From positions 60,017 through 124,016 of the forward strand of contig NZ_NBXD01000013.1 in the NCBI RefSeq assembly GCF_003399645.1: DNA of 64,000 nucleotides, read 5' to 3'. This document shows, one piece after another, positions 16,996 to 26,806 of this stretch. The DNA comes from Subtercola boreus. GTDB taxonomy: Bacteria; Actinomycetota; Actinomycetes; Actinomycetales; Microbacteriaceae. The number at the start of each line of letters is the position of its first letter. Position 1 is the first letter of the stretch. A program made the position numbers and the translations under genes. The notes beneath the pieces were generated by a model. That model was given only the letters and a program-made list of their open reading frames with translations, did no database searches and was not told the DNA's origin.

Positions 16996-17459
16996 GCATC
17001 GAAGTGAACAACGAGTCGGCGATCCCCGTCGACGAGAAAGCGTTGTTGCGGCTCGCGACCTACGCGCTCGACCAGATGCACGTGCATCCCGACGCCGAGC
17101 TGGCGATCGTGCTGGTCGACGAGGCAGCCATGGAGCAGTTGCACGTGCAGTGGATGGACGAACCCGGCCCCACCGACGTGCTGAGCTTCCCGATGGACGA
17201 ACTGCGCCCCGGTACCGAGGAGGCACCGACGCCCGCCGGGCTGCTCGGCGATGTCGTGCTCTGCCCGCAGGTCGCCGAGGGCCAGGCTCAGACCGCCGGT
17301 CACTCCACCCTCGAAGAACTGCTGCTGCTGACGACCCACGGAATACTGCACCTACTCGGTTTCGACCACGCAGAACCCGCCGAAGAGAAAGAGATGTTCG
17401 GCATCCAGGGTGACATTCTCGTCGGTTTCGCCATGAAGGAGCGCCGCCGCCGCACATGA
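16992..17459 (+). CDS. ybeY: Endoribonuclease YbeY (rRNA maturation factor)
   Basis: 155-residue zinc endoribonuclease needed for 16S rRNA 3' end maturation and ribosome quality control. The zinc motif [11 protein letters not shown] gives His116, His120 and His126, and [10 protein letters not shown] is the second conserved block. Its start overlaps the phoH stop and its stop overlaps the next gene by 4 bp, so the whole HIT-phoH-ybeY-CBS-era set is coupled. Confidence 0.97.
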   Translation: MSIEVNNESAIPVDEKALLRLATYALDQMHVHPDAELAIVLVDEAAMEQLHVQWMDEPGPTDVLSFPMDELRPGTEEAPTPAGLLGDVVLCPQVAEGQAQTAGHSTLEELLLLTTHGILHLLGFDHAEPAEEKEMFGIQGDILVGFAMKERRRRT

Positions 17460-18784
17460 CCGATCTCCCTCCCGTCGGCCCGTTCATCGCAATCGCCCTC
17501 GTTCTCATCGCCCTCGGTGGGCTCTTCGCCGCCGCGGATTCGGCGATGGCCTCCCTCTCCCGGGCCGACATCCTGGAGCTCGCCGACCGGTCCCGCGCGA
17601 AGCGTTCCCTGCGGGCGATCGCCGAAGACACCGGCCCGCACCAGAACGTGGTCAACTTCGTGCGCATCGTCGCCGAGACCTCCGCGGCGGTGCTGGTCAC
17701 GATCGTGCTCGCCTTCAGCATCGACCAGATCTGGCTCGCGCTGCTGCTGTCGATCCTCATCATGACCGGTGTCTCGTTCGTGCTCGTCGGTTCGAGCCCG
17801 CGCAGCGTCGGTCGCGTGCACGCCCGCGGCGTGGTCATCGTGAGCGCCGTGCCGGTGCACCTGCTGCGCGTACTCCTCGGGCCGGTGGCGAACGCCCTGG
17901 TGGCGATCGGCAACCGGGTGACCCCCGGTCGCGTGCGTTCGGCATCCTTCTCCTCAGAAGAGCAACTGCTCAGCATGGTCGACGAGGCCACGGAGCTCGA
18001 TGTGCTCGAAGAAGACGATCGCGAGCTCATCCACTCCATCATCGAGTTCAACGACACCGTGGTGCGAGAGGTGATGCTGCCCCGCACCGACATGGTGACG
18101 GTCGAGCACGACGCGACGGTCGGCCAGAGCATGGGTCTCTTCCTGAGCCGGGGGGTGAGCCGGATGCCCGTGGTGCAGGGCAGCGTCGACGAGATCGTCG
18201 GCGTGCTGTACCTCCGCGACGCCGCCCGGCTGACGTATGAGAAGCCCAAGCAGGTCGACGTGGTCACCGCAGACAGTCTCTCCCGGCCGGCCCTGTTCAT
18301 CCCGGAGTCCAAGAAGGTCGACGACACTCTCCGCCAGATGCAGCTGGAGTCGAACCACCTGGCGATGGTGGTCGACGAATACGGCGGCATCGCCGGTCTC
18401 GTGACGATGGAAGACCTGATCGAAGAACTCGTGGGCGACATCTCCGACGAATACGACCGTGAGATCGTCGAGGTCGAGGAGCTCTCGTTCGGTGAGTACC
18501 GGGTGAGCGCCCGCCTCGCTGTCGACGAACTCGGCGAGCTGTTCGGCCTCGAGCTCGATGACGACGATGTCGACTCCGTCGGCGGTCTGCTCGGCAAAGC
18601 TCTGGGGCGACTGCCCGTTCCCGGCTCGGTGGCGCACGTCGCCGGGCTCACCCTGACCGCCGAGCGCACCGACCGGCGCCGGCGCATCAGCACCGTTCTC
18701 GTCACCCGAGCCGTCGCGGCGGCGGCCGTCGCCGTTACGTCTGACCGTTCCGACTCCACCACCACCGCAAAGGACCCCCGATGA
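17456..18784 (+). CDS. Hemolysin-related CNNM/CorC-type CBS-domain transporter protein
   Basis: 442-residue membrane protein. An N-terminal DUF21 (CNNM) membrane domain starts with [20 protein letters not shown] and has three to four helices to about residue 145. A CBS-pair follows ([20 protein letters not shown], then [20 protein letters not shown]) and then a CorC/HlyC C-terminal domain (about 345-425). Relatives are linked to magnesium or cobalt efflux; the hemolysin name is historical. The position between ybeY and era is conserved in actinobacteria. Overlaps both neighbours by 4 bp. Confidence 0.92.
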   Translation: MTDLPPVGPFIAIALVLIALGGLFAAADSAMASLSRADILELADRSRAKRSLRAIAEDTGPHQNVVNFVRIVAETSAAVLVTIVLAFSIDQIWLALLLSILIMTGVSFVLVGSSPRSVGRVHARGVVIVSAVPVHLLRVLLGPVANALVAIGNRVTPGRVRSASFSSEEQLLSMVDEATELDVLEEDDRELIHSIIEFNDTVVREVMLPRTDMVTVEHDATVGQSMGLFLSRGVSRMPVVQGSVDEIVGVLYLRDAARLTYEKPKQVDVVTADSLSRPALFIPESKKVDDTLRQMQLESNHLAMVVDEYGGIAGLVTMEDLIEELVGDISDEYDREIVEVEELSFGEYRVSARLAVDELGELFGLELDDDDVDSVGGLLGKALGRLPVPGSVAHVAGLTLTAERTDRRRRISTVLVTRAVAAAAVAVTSDRSDSTTTAKDPR

Positions 18785-19695
18785 TCGGCTCAGAGAGCGT
18801 CACCGACCCCGACTTCCGCGCGGGATTCGTCTCCTTCGTGGGGCGCCCCAACGTGGGCAAATCCACCCTCACCAACGCTCTGGTCGGTGAGAAGGTGGCG
18901 ATCACCAGCTCGAAGCCGCAGACCACCCGCCGCGCCATCCGGGGCGTCGTGCACCGCCCGACGGGCCAGCTCATCCTGGTCGACACCCCGGGAATGCACC
19001 GCCCGCGCACCCTGCTCGGCGAACGCTTGAACGCCGTCGTGCAGTCGACCCTCGGCGATGTCGACGTGATCGGGTTCTGCATCCCCGCCGACGAGAAGCT
19101 CGGTCCCGGCGACCGGTTCATCAATGAGCAGCTCGACGCGTTCCCGGGGGCGAAGAAGGTGGCGATCGTGACGAAGATCGACGCGGCATCCCGCCCGGCC
19201 GTCGCTGAGCAGCTGCTGGCCATCTCCCAACTGCGCAACTGGGAGGCGATCATCCCGATCTCCTCGACCAGCAACCTGCAGCTCGACATTCTGACGGCCG
19301 AGCTCATCAAGCTGCTGCCGCGCTCCGACAAGCTGTACCCCGACGACGCGAGAACCGATGAGGGGCTCGAGTCCCGCATCTCGGAACTGATTCGGGAGGC
19401 AGCGCTCGAAGGGGTGCAGGACGAACTGCCGCACTCGATCGCCGTCACCATCGACGACATGATCGAGCGCGACGACCGCGACCTCGTCGAGATCTATGCG
19501 AACCTGTTCGTCGAGCGCGACAGCCAGAAGGGCATCATCATCGGCAAGTCGGGCAGCCGGCTGGGCGATGTCGGCGCCCGGGCCCGGGCCTCGATCGAGC
19601 CCTTGGTGGGCAAACAGGTCTTCCTGAGCATCCGTGTCAAGGTGGCGAAAGACTGGCAGCGCGACGCCAAGCAGCTGGGCAGGCTCGGGTTCTGA
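18781..19695 (+). CDS. era: GTPase Era
   Basis: 304-residue GTPase that binds the 3' end of 16S rRNA and assists 30S assembly. G1 is GRPNVGKS at residues 21-28, G3 is DTPGM and G4 is TKID (variant of NKxD). The C-terminal KH domain carries IIIGKSGSRLGDVGARAR. Overlaps the upstream CBS gene by 4 bp. With ybeY it forms a 16S 3' end maturation pair. Confidence 0.97.
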   Translation: MIGSESVTDPDFRAGFVSFVGRPNVGKSTLTNALVGEKVAITSSKPQTTRRAIRGVVHRPTGQLILVDTPGMHRPRTLLGERLNAVVQSTLGDVDVIGFCIPADEKLGPGDRFINEQLDAFPGAKKVAIVTKIDAASRPAVAEQLLAISQLRNWEAIIPISSTSNLQLDILTAELIKLLPRSDKLYPDDARTDEGLESRISELIREAALEGVQDELPHSIAVTIDDMIERDDRDLVEIYANLFVERDSQKGIIIGKSGSRLGDVGARARASIEPLVGKQVFLSIRVKVAKDWQRDAKQLGRLGF

Positions 19696-19718
19696 CCGAG
19701 CGCCCACGCAATGACCGC

Positions 19719-19724
19719 TACCCT
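19719..19724 (+). promoter_or_regulatory. Leaderless-type -10 for dapA
   Basis: TACCCT ends 6 nt before GTG 19731, with no ribosome-binding site between. Confidence 0.55.
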
Positions 19725-19730
19725 GTAAGC

Positions 19731-20714
19731 GTGGCTGTAGCGAACTCCCAGAACCCGTTCGGCCAGGTGCTCGTTGCCCTGGTCACTCCGTTCACCGCCG
19801 ACGGCGAAGTCGACTGGGCCAGCGTCGAGAAGCACATCGACAGCGTGATCACCGACGGTGCCGATGGCATTGTCGTCACCGGCACGACCGGTGAGACCTC
19901 CACCCTCACCGACCCGGAGAAGATCCGGCTGGTCGAGGTGGGCAAGTCCGTGTCAGGCGGCCGCGCCAAGATCATCACCGGCGGCGGCTCCAACGAGACG
20001 GCGCACGCGATGCAGCTCGCGAAGCAGAGCGAGAAGGCGGGCGCAGACGGCAACCTCGTCGTGACCCCCTACTACAACAAGCCCACGCAGGCAGGGGTGC
20101 TCACGCACTTTCGGATGATCGCCGACGCGACCGATCTGCCGGTCATCCTGTACGACATTCCCGGTCGCACCGGCATTCCGATCAGCTACGACACCATTCT
20201 GCGTGCGGCGAAGCATCCGAACATCCTGGCCATCAAAGACGCCAAGGGCGACTTCAGCGAGGTCAGCCGGGTACTGAACCAGACCGACCTGCTCTACTTC
20301 TCGGGCGACGACGCGAACGTGCTGCCGGCCCTCTCGATCGGCGCGACCGGCCTCATCGGGGTCACGAACAACATCGCGGCGCGCCCCTACCGCATCATGA
20401 TCGACGCGGTGAATGCAGGCGACCTCGCCACGGCCACCGCCATGCACCAGGCGCTCGAGCCCCTGGTTCGCGCGACCATGACCCACGTGCCCGGCACGGT
20501 GGCGGCGAAGTACATCCTGCACGGCCTGGGGCGCATCTCGAGCCCGCGCGTGCGCCTGCCCCTCGTCGGCCCCGAAGAGTGGGAAGCGGCAAAGATCGAA
20601 GACGAGATCGATCTCGTGCGGAGCATCCCCGGGGTCAGCTTCACCAACTTCCGCCCCGACAGAAACGCAGCCGCCGGTGGCGCGCTGCCCAAGATTCCTG
20701 GCACGACCCGCTAG
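19731..20714 (+). CDS. dapA: 4-hydroxy-tetrahydrodipicolinate synthase
   Basis: 327-residue class I aldolase for the first committed step of the diaminopimelate/lysine pathway, condensing pyruvate with aspartate semialdehyde. The Schiff-base lysine is K169 (ILAIKDAKGD), with Tyr141 in LYDIPGR and the GTTGE motif at 51-55. Slightly longer than usual (about 300) because of a C-terminal extension ending AAGGALPKIPGTTR. GTG start with a leaderless promoter. RNase J follows 43 bp later, as in many actinobacteria. Confidence 0.96.
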   Translation: MAVANSQNPFGQVLVALVTPFTADGEVDWASVEKHIDSVITDGADGIVVTGTTGETSTLTDPEKIRLVEVGKSVSGGRAKIITGGGSNETAHAMQLAKQSEKAGADGNLVVTPYYNKPTQAGVLTHFRMIADATDLPVILYDIPGRTGIPISYDTILRAAKHPNILAIKDAKGDFSEVSRVLNQTDLLYFSGDDANVLPALSIGATGLIGVTNNIAARPYRIMIDAVNAGDLATATAMHQALEPLVRATMTHVPGTVAAKYILHGLGRISSPRVRLPLVGPEEWEAAKIEDEIDLVRSIPGVSFTNFRPDRNAAAGGALPKIPGTTR

Positions 20715-20757
20715 AACGCGGCACATCTTCACAACTACACACACTCAAGGAGGGCAT

Positions 20758-22434
20758 ATGCCCAACGCTTCATACGAACCCCGTCCCCTCGAAAAAGACA
20801 CCCTGCGCGTCATTCCGATCGGTGGCCTCGGCGAGATCGGTCGAAACATGACCGTCTTCGAGATCAACGGCAAGCTGCTCATCGTCGACTGCGGCGTGCT
20901 CTTCCCCGAAGAGACGCAGCCCGGTGTCGACCTGATCCTGCCCGACTTCAGTCTGGTGAAGGACCGCCTGAAGGATGTCGTCGGAATCGTTCTCACCCAC
21001 GGCCACGAAGACCACATCGGGGCCGTGCCGTACCTGCTCCGGCTGAAGAACGACATCCCGCTCATCGGATCGGGCCTCACCCTCGCTCTCGTCGAGGCGA
21101 AGCTCAAGGAGCACCGCATCAAGCCCTACACCTTCCAGGTGGAGGAGGGCCAGATCGAGAAGATGGGCCCGTTCGAACTCGAGTTCGTGGCCGTGAACCA
21201 CTCGATCCCCGACGCTCTGGCCGTCGCCATCAAGACCGTCGCCGGTGTCGTTCTGCACACCGGTGACTTCAAGATGGACCAGCTGCCGCTCGACAACCGC
21301 ATCACCGACCTCCGCGCCTTCGCCCGCCTCGGCGAGGCTGGCGTCGACCTCTTCCTCCCCGACTCGACCAACGCCGACGTTCCCGGGTTCACCCCGTCGG
21401 AACGCACGATCGGCCCGGTGCTCGAGAGCGTCATCGCGAAGGCCCCGCGCCGCGTGATCGTTGCCAGCTTCTCCTCGCACGTGCACCGGGTGCAGCAGGT
21501 TCTGGATGCTGCCCACGCCAACGGGCGGCGTGTGGCGCTGCTCGGCCGCTCGATGGTCCGCAACATGGGCATCGCGGAGGAGCTGGGCTACCTCAAGGTT
21601 CCCGAGGGTGTTCTCGTCGACTTCAAGAAGGCCGGCGACATCCCCGACGACAAGATCGTGTACATGTCGACCGGTTCGCAGGGAGAGCCGATGGCCGTGC
21701 TCTCGCGCATGGCCAACCTCGAGCACCAGATCGAGGTCGGGCCCGGTGACACGGTCATCCTGGCCTCCTCGCTCATCCCCGGCAACGAGAACGCGGTGTA
21801 CCGCGTCATCAACGGCCTCACCAAGCTCGGTGCGACCGTGGTGCACAAGGGCAACGCGAAGGTGCACGTCTCCGGTCACGCCTCGGCGGGCGAGCTGCTG
21901 TACTGCTACAACATCCTGAAGCCCAAGAACGTGATGCCGGTGCACGGCGAGTACCGTCATCTCGTCGCCAACGCGCAGCTCGCCATCGAGACCGGCGTGC
22001 CGGCGCGCAACACCATCCTCGCCGACGACGGCACCGTCATCGACCTGCGCGACGGCATCGCGACCGTCGTCGGCCAGTACGACCTCGGCTTCGTGTACGT
22101 CGACGGCCAGAGTGTCGGCGAGGTCACCGACGACGACCTCAAGGACCGCCTCGTGCTGAGCGAGGAAGGGTTCATCTCGATCATCGTCGTCATCGAGGCC
22201 GGAACGGGCCGCATCGTGGTGGGCCCCGAGATCCATGCGAAGGGTTTCGCCGAAGACGACTCGGTCTTCGACAAGGTCAAGCCGAAGATCGCGTCCGCCC
22301 TGGCCGAGGCCGTCGGCAACGGCAGCCGCGACATCCCCGCCCTGCAGCAGGTCGTGCGCCGCACGGTCGGCCGCTGGGTCAACACGTCGTACCGCCGCCG
22401 CCCGATGATCGTCCCGGTCGTGATCGAGGCCTAG
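20758..22434 (+). CDS. rnj: Ribonuclease J
   Basis: 558-residue metallo-beta-lactamase/beta-CASP nuclease with endo- and 5'-exonuclease activity on RNA. The metal motif HGHEDH is at residues 81-86, preceded by GGLGEIGRNMTVFE. The beta-CASP region includes FTPSERTIGPVL and SGHASAGEL. I chose ATG 20758 because a full AAGGAGG lies at 20747-20753; the frame extends upstream into dapA without support. Terminator-like hairpins follow the stop. Confidence 0.97.
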   Translation: MPNASYEPRPLEKDTLRVIPIGGLGEIGRNMTVFEINGKLLIVDCGVLFPEETQPGVDLILPDFSLVKDRLKDVVGIVLTHGHEDHIGAVPYLLRLKNDIPLIGSGLTLALVEAKLKEHRIKPYTFQVEEGQIEKMGPFELEFVAVNHSIPDALAVAIKTVAGVVLHTGDFKMDQLPLDNRITDLRAFARLGEAGVDLFLPDSTNADVPGFTPSERTIGPVLESVIAKAPRRVIVASFSSHVHRVQQVLDAAHANGRRVALLGRSMVRNMGIAEELGYLKVPEGVLVDFKKAGDIPDDKIVYMSTGSQGEPMAVLSRMANLEHQIEVGPGDTVILASSLIPGNENAVYRVINGLTKLGATVVHKGNAKVHVSGHASAGELLYCYNILKPKNVMPVHGEYRHLVANAQLAIETGVPARNTILADDGTVIDLRDGIATVVGQYDLGFVYVDGQSVGEVTDDDLKDRLVLSEEGFISIIVVIEAGTGRIVVGPEIHAKGFAEDDSVFDKVKPKIASALAEAVGNGSRDIPALQQVVRRTVGRWVNTSYRRRPMIVPVVIEA

Positions 22435-22443
22435 GTGAGCGCG

Positions 22444-22468
22444 GCCGGCGGCCTGAACGGCCGCCGGC
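22444..22468 (+). terminator. Hairpin downstream of rnj
   Basis: A perfect 10-bp stem, GCCGGCGGCC at 22444-22453 and GGCCGCCGGC at 22459-22468, with loop TGAAC. It begins 10 bp after the rnj stop. No U-tract follows, which is usual for actinobacterial terminators. Confidence 0.6.
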
Positions 22469-22501
22469 TCCCAGCGCAGCACGGTTCTCCGGCAGCAATC
22501 T

Positions 22502-22528
22502 GGCCCGTTCGCGTAATGCGAGCGGGCC
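22502..22528 (+). terminator. Second hairpin downstream of rnj
   Basis: GGCCCGTTCGC at 22502-22512 pairs with GCGAGCGGGCC at 22518-22528 (one G-U pair) around loop GTAAT. It lies between rnj and the secreted-protein gene. Confidence 0.6.
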
Positions 22529-22568
22529 TTCGGCGTCTCTACGGGTACCACCCACCGAAAGGACTCCT

Positions 22569-23084
22569 ATGTCGTCTGTCACCATTTCTTCTCCACCCGC
22601 TCGCCGCGCCTGTGGCCTCATGATCGCCGGTGCGGCATCCGTTGCGCTCGTTCTCGGCGGGGCGGGGGCGGCGCAAGCCGGGCCGGTGGCCCCGCCGGTG
22701 GTGGGGTACACCTACGCCGGCTTCGTCGTGCCGACCGCGGCGCAGAATGGGGGAGCGGCGTACGTTCCGGTGCAGGGGCTCGTGAGCGGTGCGGGCGCAA
22801 CGTTCTCTCTGTCGAGCTACGGGACGCGGATGCTCTGCGGAGGCACGACGTTCTACCCGCTCGACCTGACGACCTACGGGGGAGGCTCGTTCTCCTTCTC
22901 GGGGCTGGTGCCGGTCAGCGAGAGCGGTCACACCTGCGTGGTGAACGTGTACTCGGCAGTGTCGAACCAGACCATCGACTTCCAGCCGGGCCAGGTGTCG
23001 TACGCGGGCGACCTGCTGCCGACGGCCGTCGTCAACATCTACTGCGAGATCGTGAACCACTCGAATCGCACCGGCGGCCTGTGA
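22569..23084 (+). CDS. Secreted protein of unknown function
   Basis: 171-residue protein I do not recognise. Residues 1-37 form a Sec signal peptide: basic start, hydrophobic GLMIAGAASVALVLGG, and likely signal peptidase I cleavage after AGAAQA (37/38). The mature part is Gly/Ser/Thr/Val/Tyr-rich, looks beta-stranded, and has three cysteines (90, 123, 159). Ribosome-binding site AAAGGA lies 7 bp before the ATG. Hairpins on both sides suggest its own transcript. There is no membrane anchor, lipobox or sorting signal, so it is probably released. Confidence 0.75.
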   Translation: MSSVTISSPPARRACGLMIAGAASVALVLGGAGAAQAGPVAPPVVGYTYAGFVVPTAAQNGGAAYVPVQGLVSGAGATFSLSSYGTRMLCGGTTFYPLDLTTYGGGSFSFSGLVPVSESGHTCVVNVYSAVSNQTIDFQPGQVSYAGDLLPTAVVNIYCEIVNHSNRTGGL

Positions 23085-23109
23085 GCGAATGTCAGCCGGA
23101 TGCGGTGCG

Positions 23110-23130
23110 CCGCCGGGGCTTTGCCGGCGG
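23110..23130 (+). terminator. Hairpin after the secreted-protein gene
   Basis: CCGCCGG at 23110-23116 pairs perfectly with CCGGCGG at 23124-23130. It lies 25 bp after the stop and 8 bp before the putative ftsK -10. No U-tract. Confidence 0.4.
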
Positions 23131-23137
23131 CCCCGAC

Positions 23138-23143
23138 TAGCGT
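23138..23143 (+). promoter_or_regulatory. Leaderless-type -10 for ftsK
   Basis: TAGCGT ends 6 nt before ATG 23150; no ribosome-binding site is visible. Confidence 0.5.
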
Positions 23144-23149
23144 GATCGC

Positions 23150-26134
23150 ATGGCTACGAGTACCAGAGCGAACTCCCGCGCGCGCGGCGCGGCGGGCGCC
23201 GGAGCGGGTAACGGCGGGCGCAAGGCGCCAGCAAAGGCACCCGTGAAGCCGGCCCAGACCGCGACGCAGAAGACCCTGAAGTACCCGGTCGAGCATGACG
23301 GCACCGGTATCTTCACCACGGTGTGGCTCGGCCTCGCGCACCTTGTCGGCGGCGCCGCGCGCGCGTTCGGGCACGAGAAGCTCGCGAAAGAGGAGCGCCG
23401 CGACGGGTTTCCGTTCCTGCTCTTCCTGCTCGCCGTCGCGGGCGCCGTCATCGAATGGTTCCTGGTCGCGAGTCCGGTGGCCAATCTGCTCGACGCCTAC
23501 ACCTTCGGCGGTCTGTTCGGCCGGGTCGCCTACGCTCTTCCGGTGGTGATGCTGCTTCTCGCCATCTGGCTGTTCCGGCATCCGAACTCCGTCAACGACA
23601 ACGGGCGCATCGGAATCGGGCTGGGCATCCTGCTGCTCACCGTCTCGGGTCTCTGTCACATCTTCAGCGGGCAGCCGTCGCCCGCCGCGGGCATGGAGGC
23701 GCTCGCGACAGCGGGCGGCGTTCTCGGCTGGGTGATAGCGGCCCCCCTCGTGCTGGTGATCACGCCGGTCGGTGCCACGATCGTCGTCTGCGCTCTGCTG
23801 CTGCTCTCCCTGTTCATCATCACCAAGACCCCGCCGAACAAGATCGCCTCGCGTTCGCGCGAGCTCTACGCCTACCTCTTCGGCGCCGCCTTCGGTGAAG
23901 CCCCCGAGGCACGCGACCCCAAGGCGGTGGAGGCGGCGAAGGCGGCCAGGGCCGCGAAGCGCGGCGGCGCACAGACCGGCGACCTCGAACTCGACTTCGA
24001 CCACGTGAACGACGAGTCGCTGCCCTGGTGGCGGCGCAACAAGAGCGGCCGCGAAGAAGACCCCGCCTTCGATTCTCCGATCATCCCCACCACGGCCGTG
24101 TCACCGACGAAGGCTGACCGAGGGCCGATCCACATCGAGGACCGCACCCCGCCGGCCGAGGTCATCGATCGCACGATCGATGAGAGCCGCGGGTTCGACG
24201 CCGCGCTGCTCGGCGACATGGAGGCAGCCGAGCAGGCTGTCAAGCGTTTCACGGGCGAGATCCTGCCCGGCTCGAAGTCGGCGACGGGCATCCGCGACGA
24301 TGCCGCGATGGACGCCTCGTTCACCGGCGTGCTGTTCGGCGAGACGGCCGCTCCGTCGGCGGGCGCCCCCGCCACGAAGCCGATGTCGGCCGCTCCGTCG
24401 GCGACGGCTCCGGATGCCCTTCCGGGCCTGGCACCCGACGACACGTTCATCCCTCTCGCCGAGGTCAAGGAGCTCGAGGCGCTGAACTATTCGCTGCCGC
24501 CCGTCGGCAGCCTCGCCCTGGGGGAGCCCTCGAAGGCCCGCTCGCAGGCGAACGACGACATCGTGCACGCGCTCACCGACGTGCTCTCGCAATTCCAGGT
24601 CGACGCGAAGGTCACCGGGTTCTCCCGAGGCCCGACCGTCACGCGGTACGAGATCGAGCTCGGCCCGGGCGTCAAGGTCGAGCGCGTCACGGCGCTCAGC
24701 AAGAACCTCTCCTACGCGGTCGCGAGCAACGAGGTCCGCATCCTGTCACCGATCCCGGGGCGGAGCGCGATCGGCATCGAGATCCCGAACACCGACCGTG
24801 AGATCGTCGTGCTCGGCGACGTTCTGCGCTCGGCGAAGGCCACGAACGACACGCACCCGATGACGATCGGAGTCGGTAAAGACGTCGAGGGCAAGTTCAT
24901 CATCGCGAACCTCGCGAAGATGCCCCACCTCCTCGTCGCCGGCTCGACCGGGTCGGGCAAGTCGAGCTTTGTGAACTCGATGGTCACGAGCATCCTGATG
25001 CGGGCCACGCCCGCCGAGGTGCGCATGGTGCTCATCGACCCGAAGCGTGTCGAGCTCACGGCGTACCAGGGTGTTCCGCACCTCATCACGCCCATCATCA
25101 CGAACCCGAAGAAGGCCGCCGAAGCGCTGGCCTGGGTCGTGAAGGAGATGGACATGCGGTACGACGACCTCGAGAGCTTCGGGTTCCGTCACATCGACGA
25201 CTTCAACAGGGCGGTCGTGAACAAGGAGCTCGTGCTGCCGGTCGGCAGCAGTCGCGTACTGAAGCCGTACCCCTACCTGCTCATCGTCGTCGACGAGCTC
25301 GCGGACCTCATGATGGTGGCCCCGAGGGATGTGGAAGACTCGATCGTTCGCATCACCCAGCTGGCACGGGCATCCGGAATCCACCTCGTTCTCGCCACCC
25401 AGCGCCCGAGCGTCGATGTGGTGACGGGCCTGATCAAGGCCAACGTGCCGTCGCGCCTCGCCTTCGCGGTGACCAGCGTCACCGACTCCCGCGTCATCCT
25501 CGACCAGCCCGGCGCCGACAAGCTCATCGGGCAGGGCGACGCGCTCTTCCTCCCGATGGGCGCGTCGAAGTCGATCCGCGTGCAGGGTGCGTGGGTGAGC
25601 GAGTCCGAGATCGCGAAGGTGGTCGAGCACGTCACCCGCCAGGCCCGCCCGGAGTACCGCAACGACGTCACGGTCGCTGCCGTCTCGAAGCAGATCGACT
25701 CCGACATCGGCGACGACCTCGAGGTCTTGTTGCAGGCCGCCGAGCTCATCGTCAACACCCAGTTCGGTTCGACGTCGATGCTTCAGCGCAAGCTCAAGGT
25801 CGGTTTCGCAAAGGCCGGCCGCCTGATGGACCTCCTCGAGTCCCGCGAGATCGTCGGCCCGTCGGAGGGCTCGAAGGCCCGCGACGTGCTGGTGACGGCC
25901 GAGCAACTCCCCGAAGTGCTGGCGATGCTGCGGGGAGCCGACGCCGCGTCTGTTCCGGGTCGCTCGCCGGCGGCGGCTCCGGATGTTGCGGCCACCCCCT
26001 CGGCGTCGGCCGAGTACGGGCGCGAACCCGACGAGATGTCGTACAGCGATCCTCTCGCGGAGCCCGGCCCCGGCTATCCTGAGGTGGAGGCCCCGTCTGA
26101 CGACGACGCGTGGGGTCTCACCGGCAGAGAGTAG
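23150..26134 (+). CDS. ftsK: DNA translocase FtsK/SpoIIIE
   Basis: 994-residue septal DNA pump that clears chromosomal DNA during division. A basic Ala-rich start precedes about five membrane helices (87-108, 119-143, 153-172, 190-205, 208-226). A variable acidic/Ala-Pro linker runs to about 445 and contains a duplicated CGGCCGCTCCGTCGGCG (24345 and 24387). The RecA-like motor has Walker [10 protein letters not shown] near 599-607 and Walker [14 protein letters not shown]. The C-terminal gamma winged helix ([19 protein letters not shown]) reads KOPS-like polar sequences. A leaderless start is predicted. pgsA follows 4 bp later. Confidence 0.96.
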   Translation: MATSTRANSRARGAAGAGAGNGGRKAPAKAPVKPAQTATQKTLKYPVEHDGTGIFTTVWLGLAHLVGGAARAFGHEKLAKEERRDGFPFLLFLLAVAGAVIEWFLVASPVANLLDAYTFGGLFGRVAYALPVVMLLLAIWLFRHPNSVNDNGRIGIGLGILLLTVSGLCHIFSGQPSPAAGMEALATAGGVLGWVIAAPLVLVITPVGATIVVCALLLLSLFIITKTPPNKIASRSRELYAYLFGAAFGEAPEARDPKAVEAAKAARAAKRGGAQTGDLELDFDHVNDESLPWWRRNKSGREEDPAFDSPIIPTTAVSPTKADRGPIHIEDRTPPAEVIDRTIDESRGFDAALLGDMEAAEQAVKRFTGEILPGSKSATGIRDDAAMDASFTGVLFGETAAPSAGAPATKPMSAAPSATAPDALPGLAPDDTFIPLAEVKELEALNYSLPPVGSLALGEPSKARSQANDDIVHALTDVLSQFQVDAKVTGFSRGPTVTRYEIELGPGVKVERVTALSKNLSYAVASNEVRILSPIPGRSAIGIEIPNTDREIVVLGDVLRSAKATNDTHPMTIGVGKDVEGKFIIANLAKMPHLLVAGSTGSGKSSFVNSMVTSILMRATPAEVRMVLIDPKRVELTAYQGVPHLITPIITNPKKAAEALAWVVKEMDMRYDDLESFGFRHIDDFNRAVVNKELVLPVGSSRVLKPYPYLLIVVDELADLMMVAPRDVEDSIVRITQLARASGIHLVLATQRPSVDVVTGLIKANVPSRLAFAVTSVTDSRVILDQPGADKLIGQGDALFLPMGASKSIRVQGAWVSESEIAKVVEHVTRQARPEYRNDVTVAAVSKQIDSDIGDDLEVLLQAAELIVNTQFGSTSMLQRKLKVGFAKAGRLMDLLESREIVGPSEGSKARDVLVTAEQLPEVLAMLRGADAASVPGRSPAAAPDVAATPSASAEYGREPDEMSYSDPLAEPGPGYPEVEAPSDDDAWGLTGRE

Positions 26135-26138
26135 CAAC

Positions 26139-26768
26139 ATGAGCATTTCGCCCGACGCACCGGCGGCAGCCGCGCCCAGGTCCAGCAACTGGAACCTGCC
26201 GAACGGCATCACCATCGTGCGCATCATTCTCGCGCCGGTGTTCTTCTGGATGCTGCTCGCCGACAACGGTGCAGACGGTGTGGTTCGCTATCTGGCTGCC
26301 ATACTCTTCATCCTCGCTATCGCGACCGACGGGGTCGATGGGCACCTCGCACGGAAGAACAACCAGGTCACCGACCTCGGCAAGATCCTCGATCCGATCG
26401 CCGACAAGGTTCTGACGGGTGCCGCACTGGTGGGGCTGTCGATCCTGGCCGAGCTGCCGTGGTGGGTCACGATCATCATCCTCATCCGCGAGGTGGGCAT
26501 CACCGTGTTCCGCTTCGCGGTGCTGAGCCGCCGGGTCATCCCGGCCTCGCGCGGCGGCAAGCTGAAGACGCTGGCGCAGTCGATCGCGATCTCGCTGGCA
26601 CTCCTGCCGCTCTGGGTGCCGTTCGGCGACGGGATGTTCGTGGTCAACACGATCTTCATGGCCATCGCCTTCGTGCTCACGGTGATCACCGGTCTCGACT
26701 ACCTCTACCAGGACTACCGGTTGAACCGTGCCGCCAAGACCGGCTCGGCCGGGAGTGCCTCCGCGTGA
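26139..26768 (+). CDS. pgsA: CDP-diacylglycerol--glycerol-3-phosphate 3-phosphatidyltransferase
   Basis: 209-residue CDP-alcohol phosphatidyltransferase that makes phosphatidylglycerol phosphate in the membrane. The family motif is complete: DGVDGHLAR, then GKILDPIAD, i.e. D-x2-DG-x2-AR-x8-G-x3-D-x3-D. Several hydrophobic helices flank it (TIVRIILAPVFFWMLL, WWVTIIILIREVGITVF). ATG 26139 was chosen on family length; the open frame continues upstream inside ftsK. Overlaps cinA by 4 bp. The ftsK-pgsA-cinA-clgR order is conserved in actinobacteria. Confidence 0.94.
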   Translation: MSISPDAPAAAAPRSSNWNLPNGITIVRIILAPVFFWMLLADNGADGVVRYLAAILFILAIATDGVDGHLARKNNQVTDLGKILDPIADKVLTGAALVGLSILAELPWWVTIIILIREVGITVFRFAVLSRRVIPASRGGKLKTLAQSIAISLALLPLWVPFGDGMFVVNTIFMAIAFVLTVITGLDYLYQDYRLNRAAKTGSAGSASA

Positions 26769-26806
26769 CGGATGACGGCGTCGACGTGACGGATGACGGC
26801 GTCGAC
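26765..26806 (+). repeat. 21-bp perfect tandem duplication at the cinA start
   Basis: Two identical 21-bp units encode TDDGVD behind GTG, read as M-TDDGVD then V-TDDGVD. Each unit contains a usable start codon, so either copy could initiate translation. Confidence 0.9.

Noticed and set aside
15940..18765. 941-codon open frame antisense to phoH, ybeY and the CBS gene
   Set aside because: Ser/Arg-rich shadow frame over three well-identified genes.
20770..22551. 593-codon open frame antisense to RNase J
   Set aside because: Asp/Val/His-rich shadow translation; no start signal or domain.
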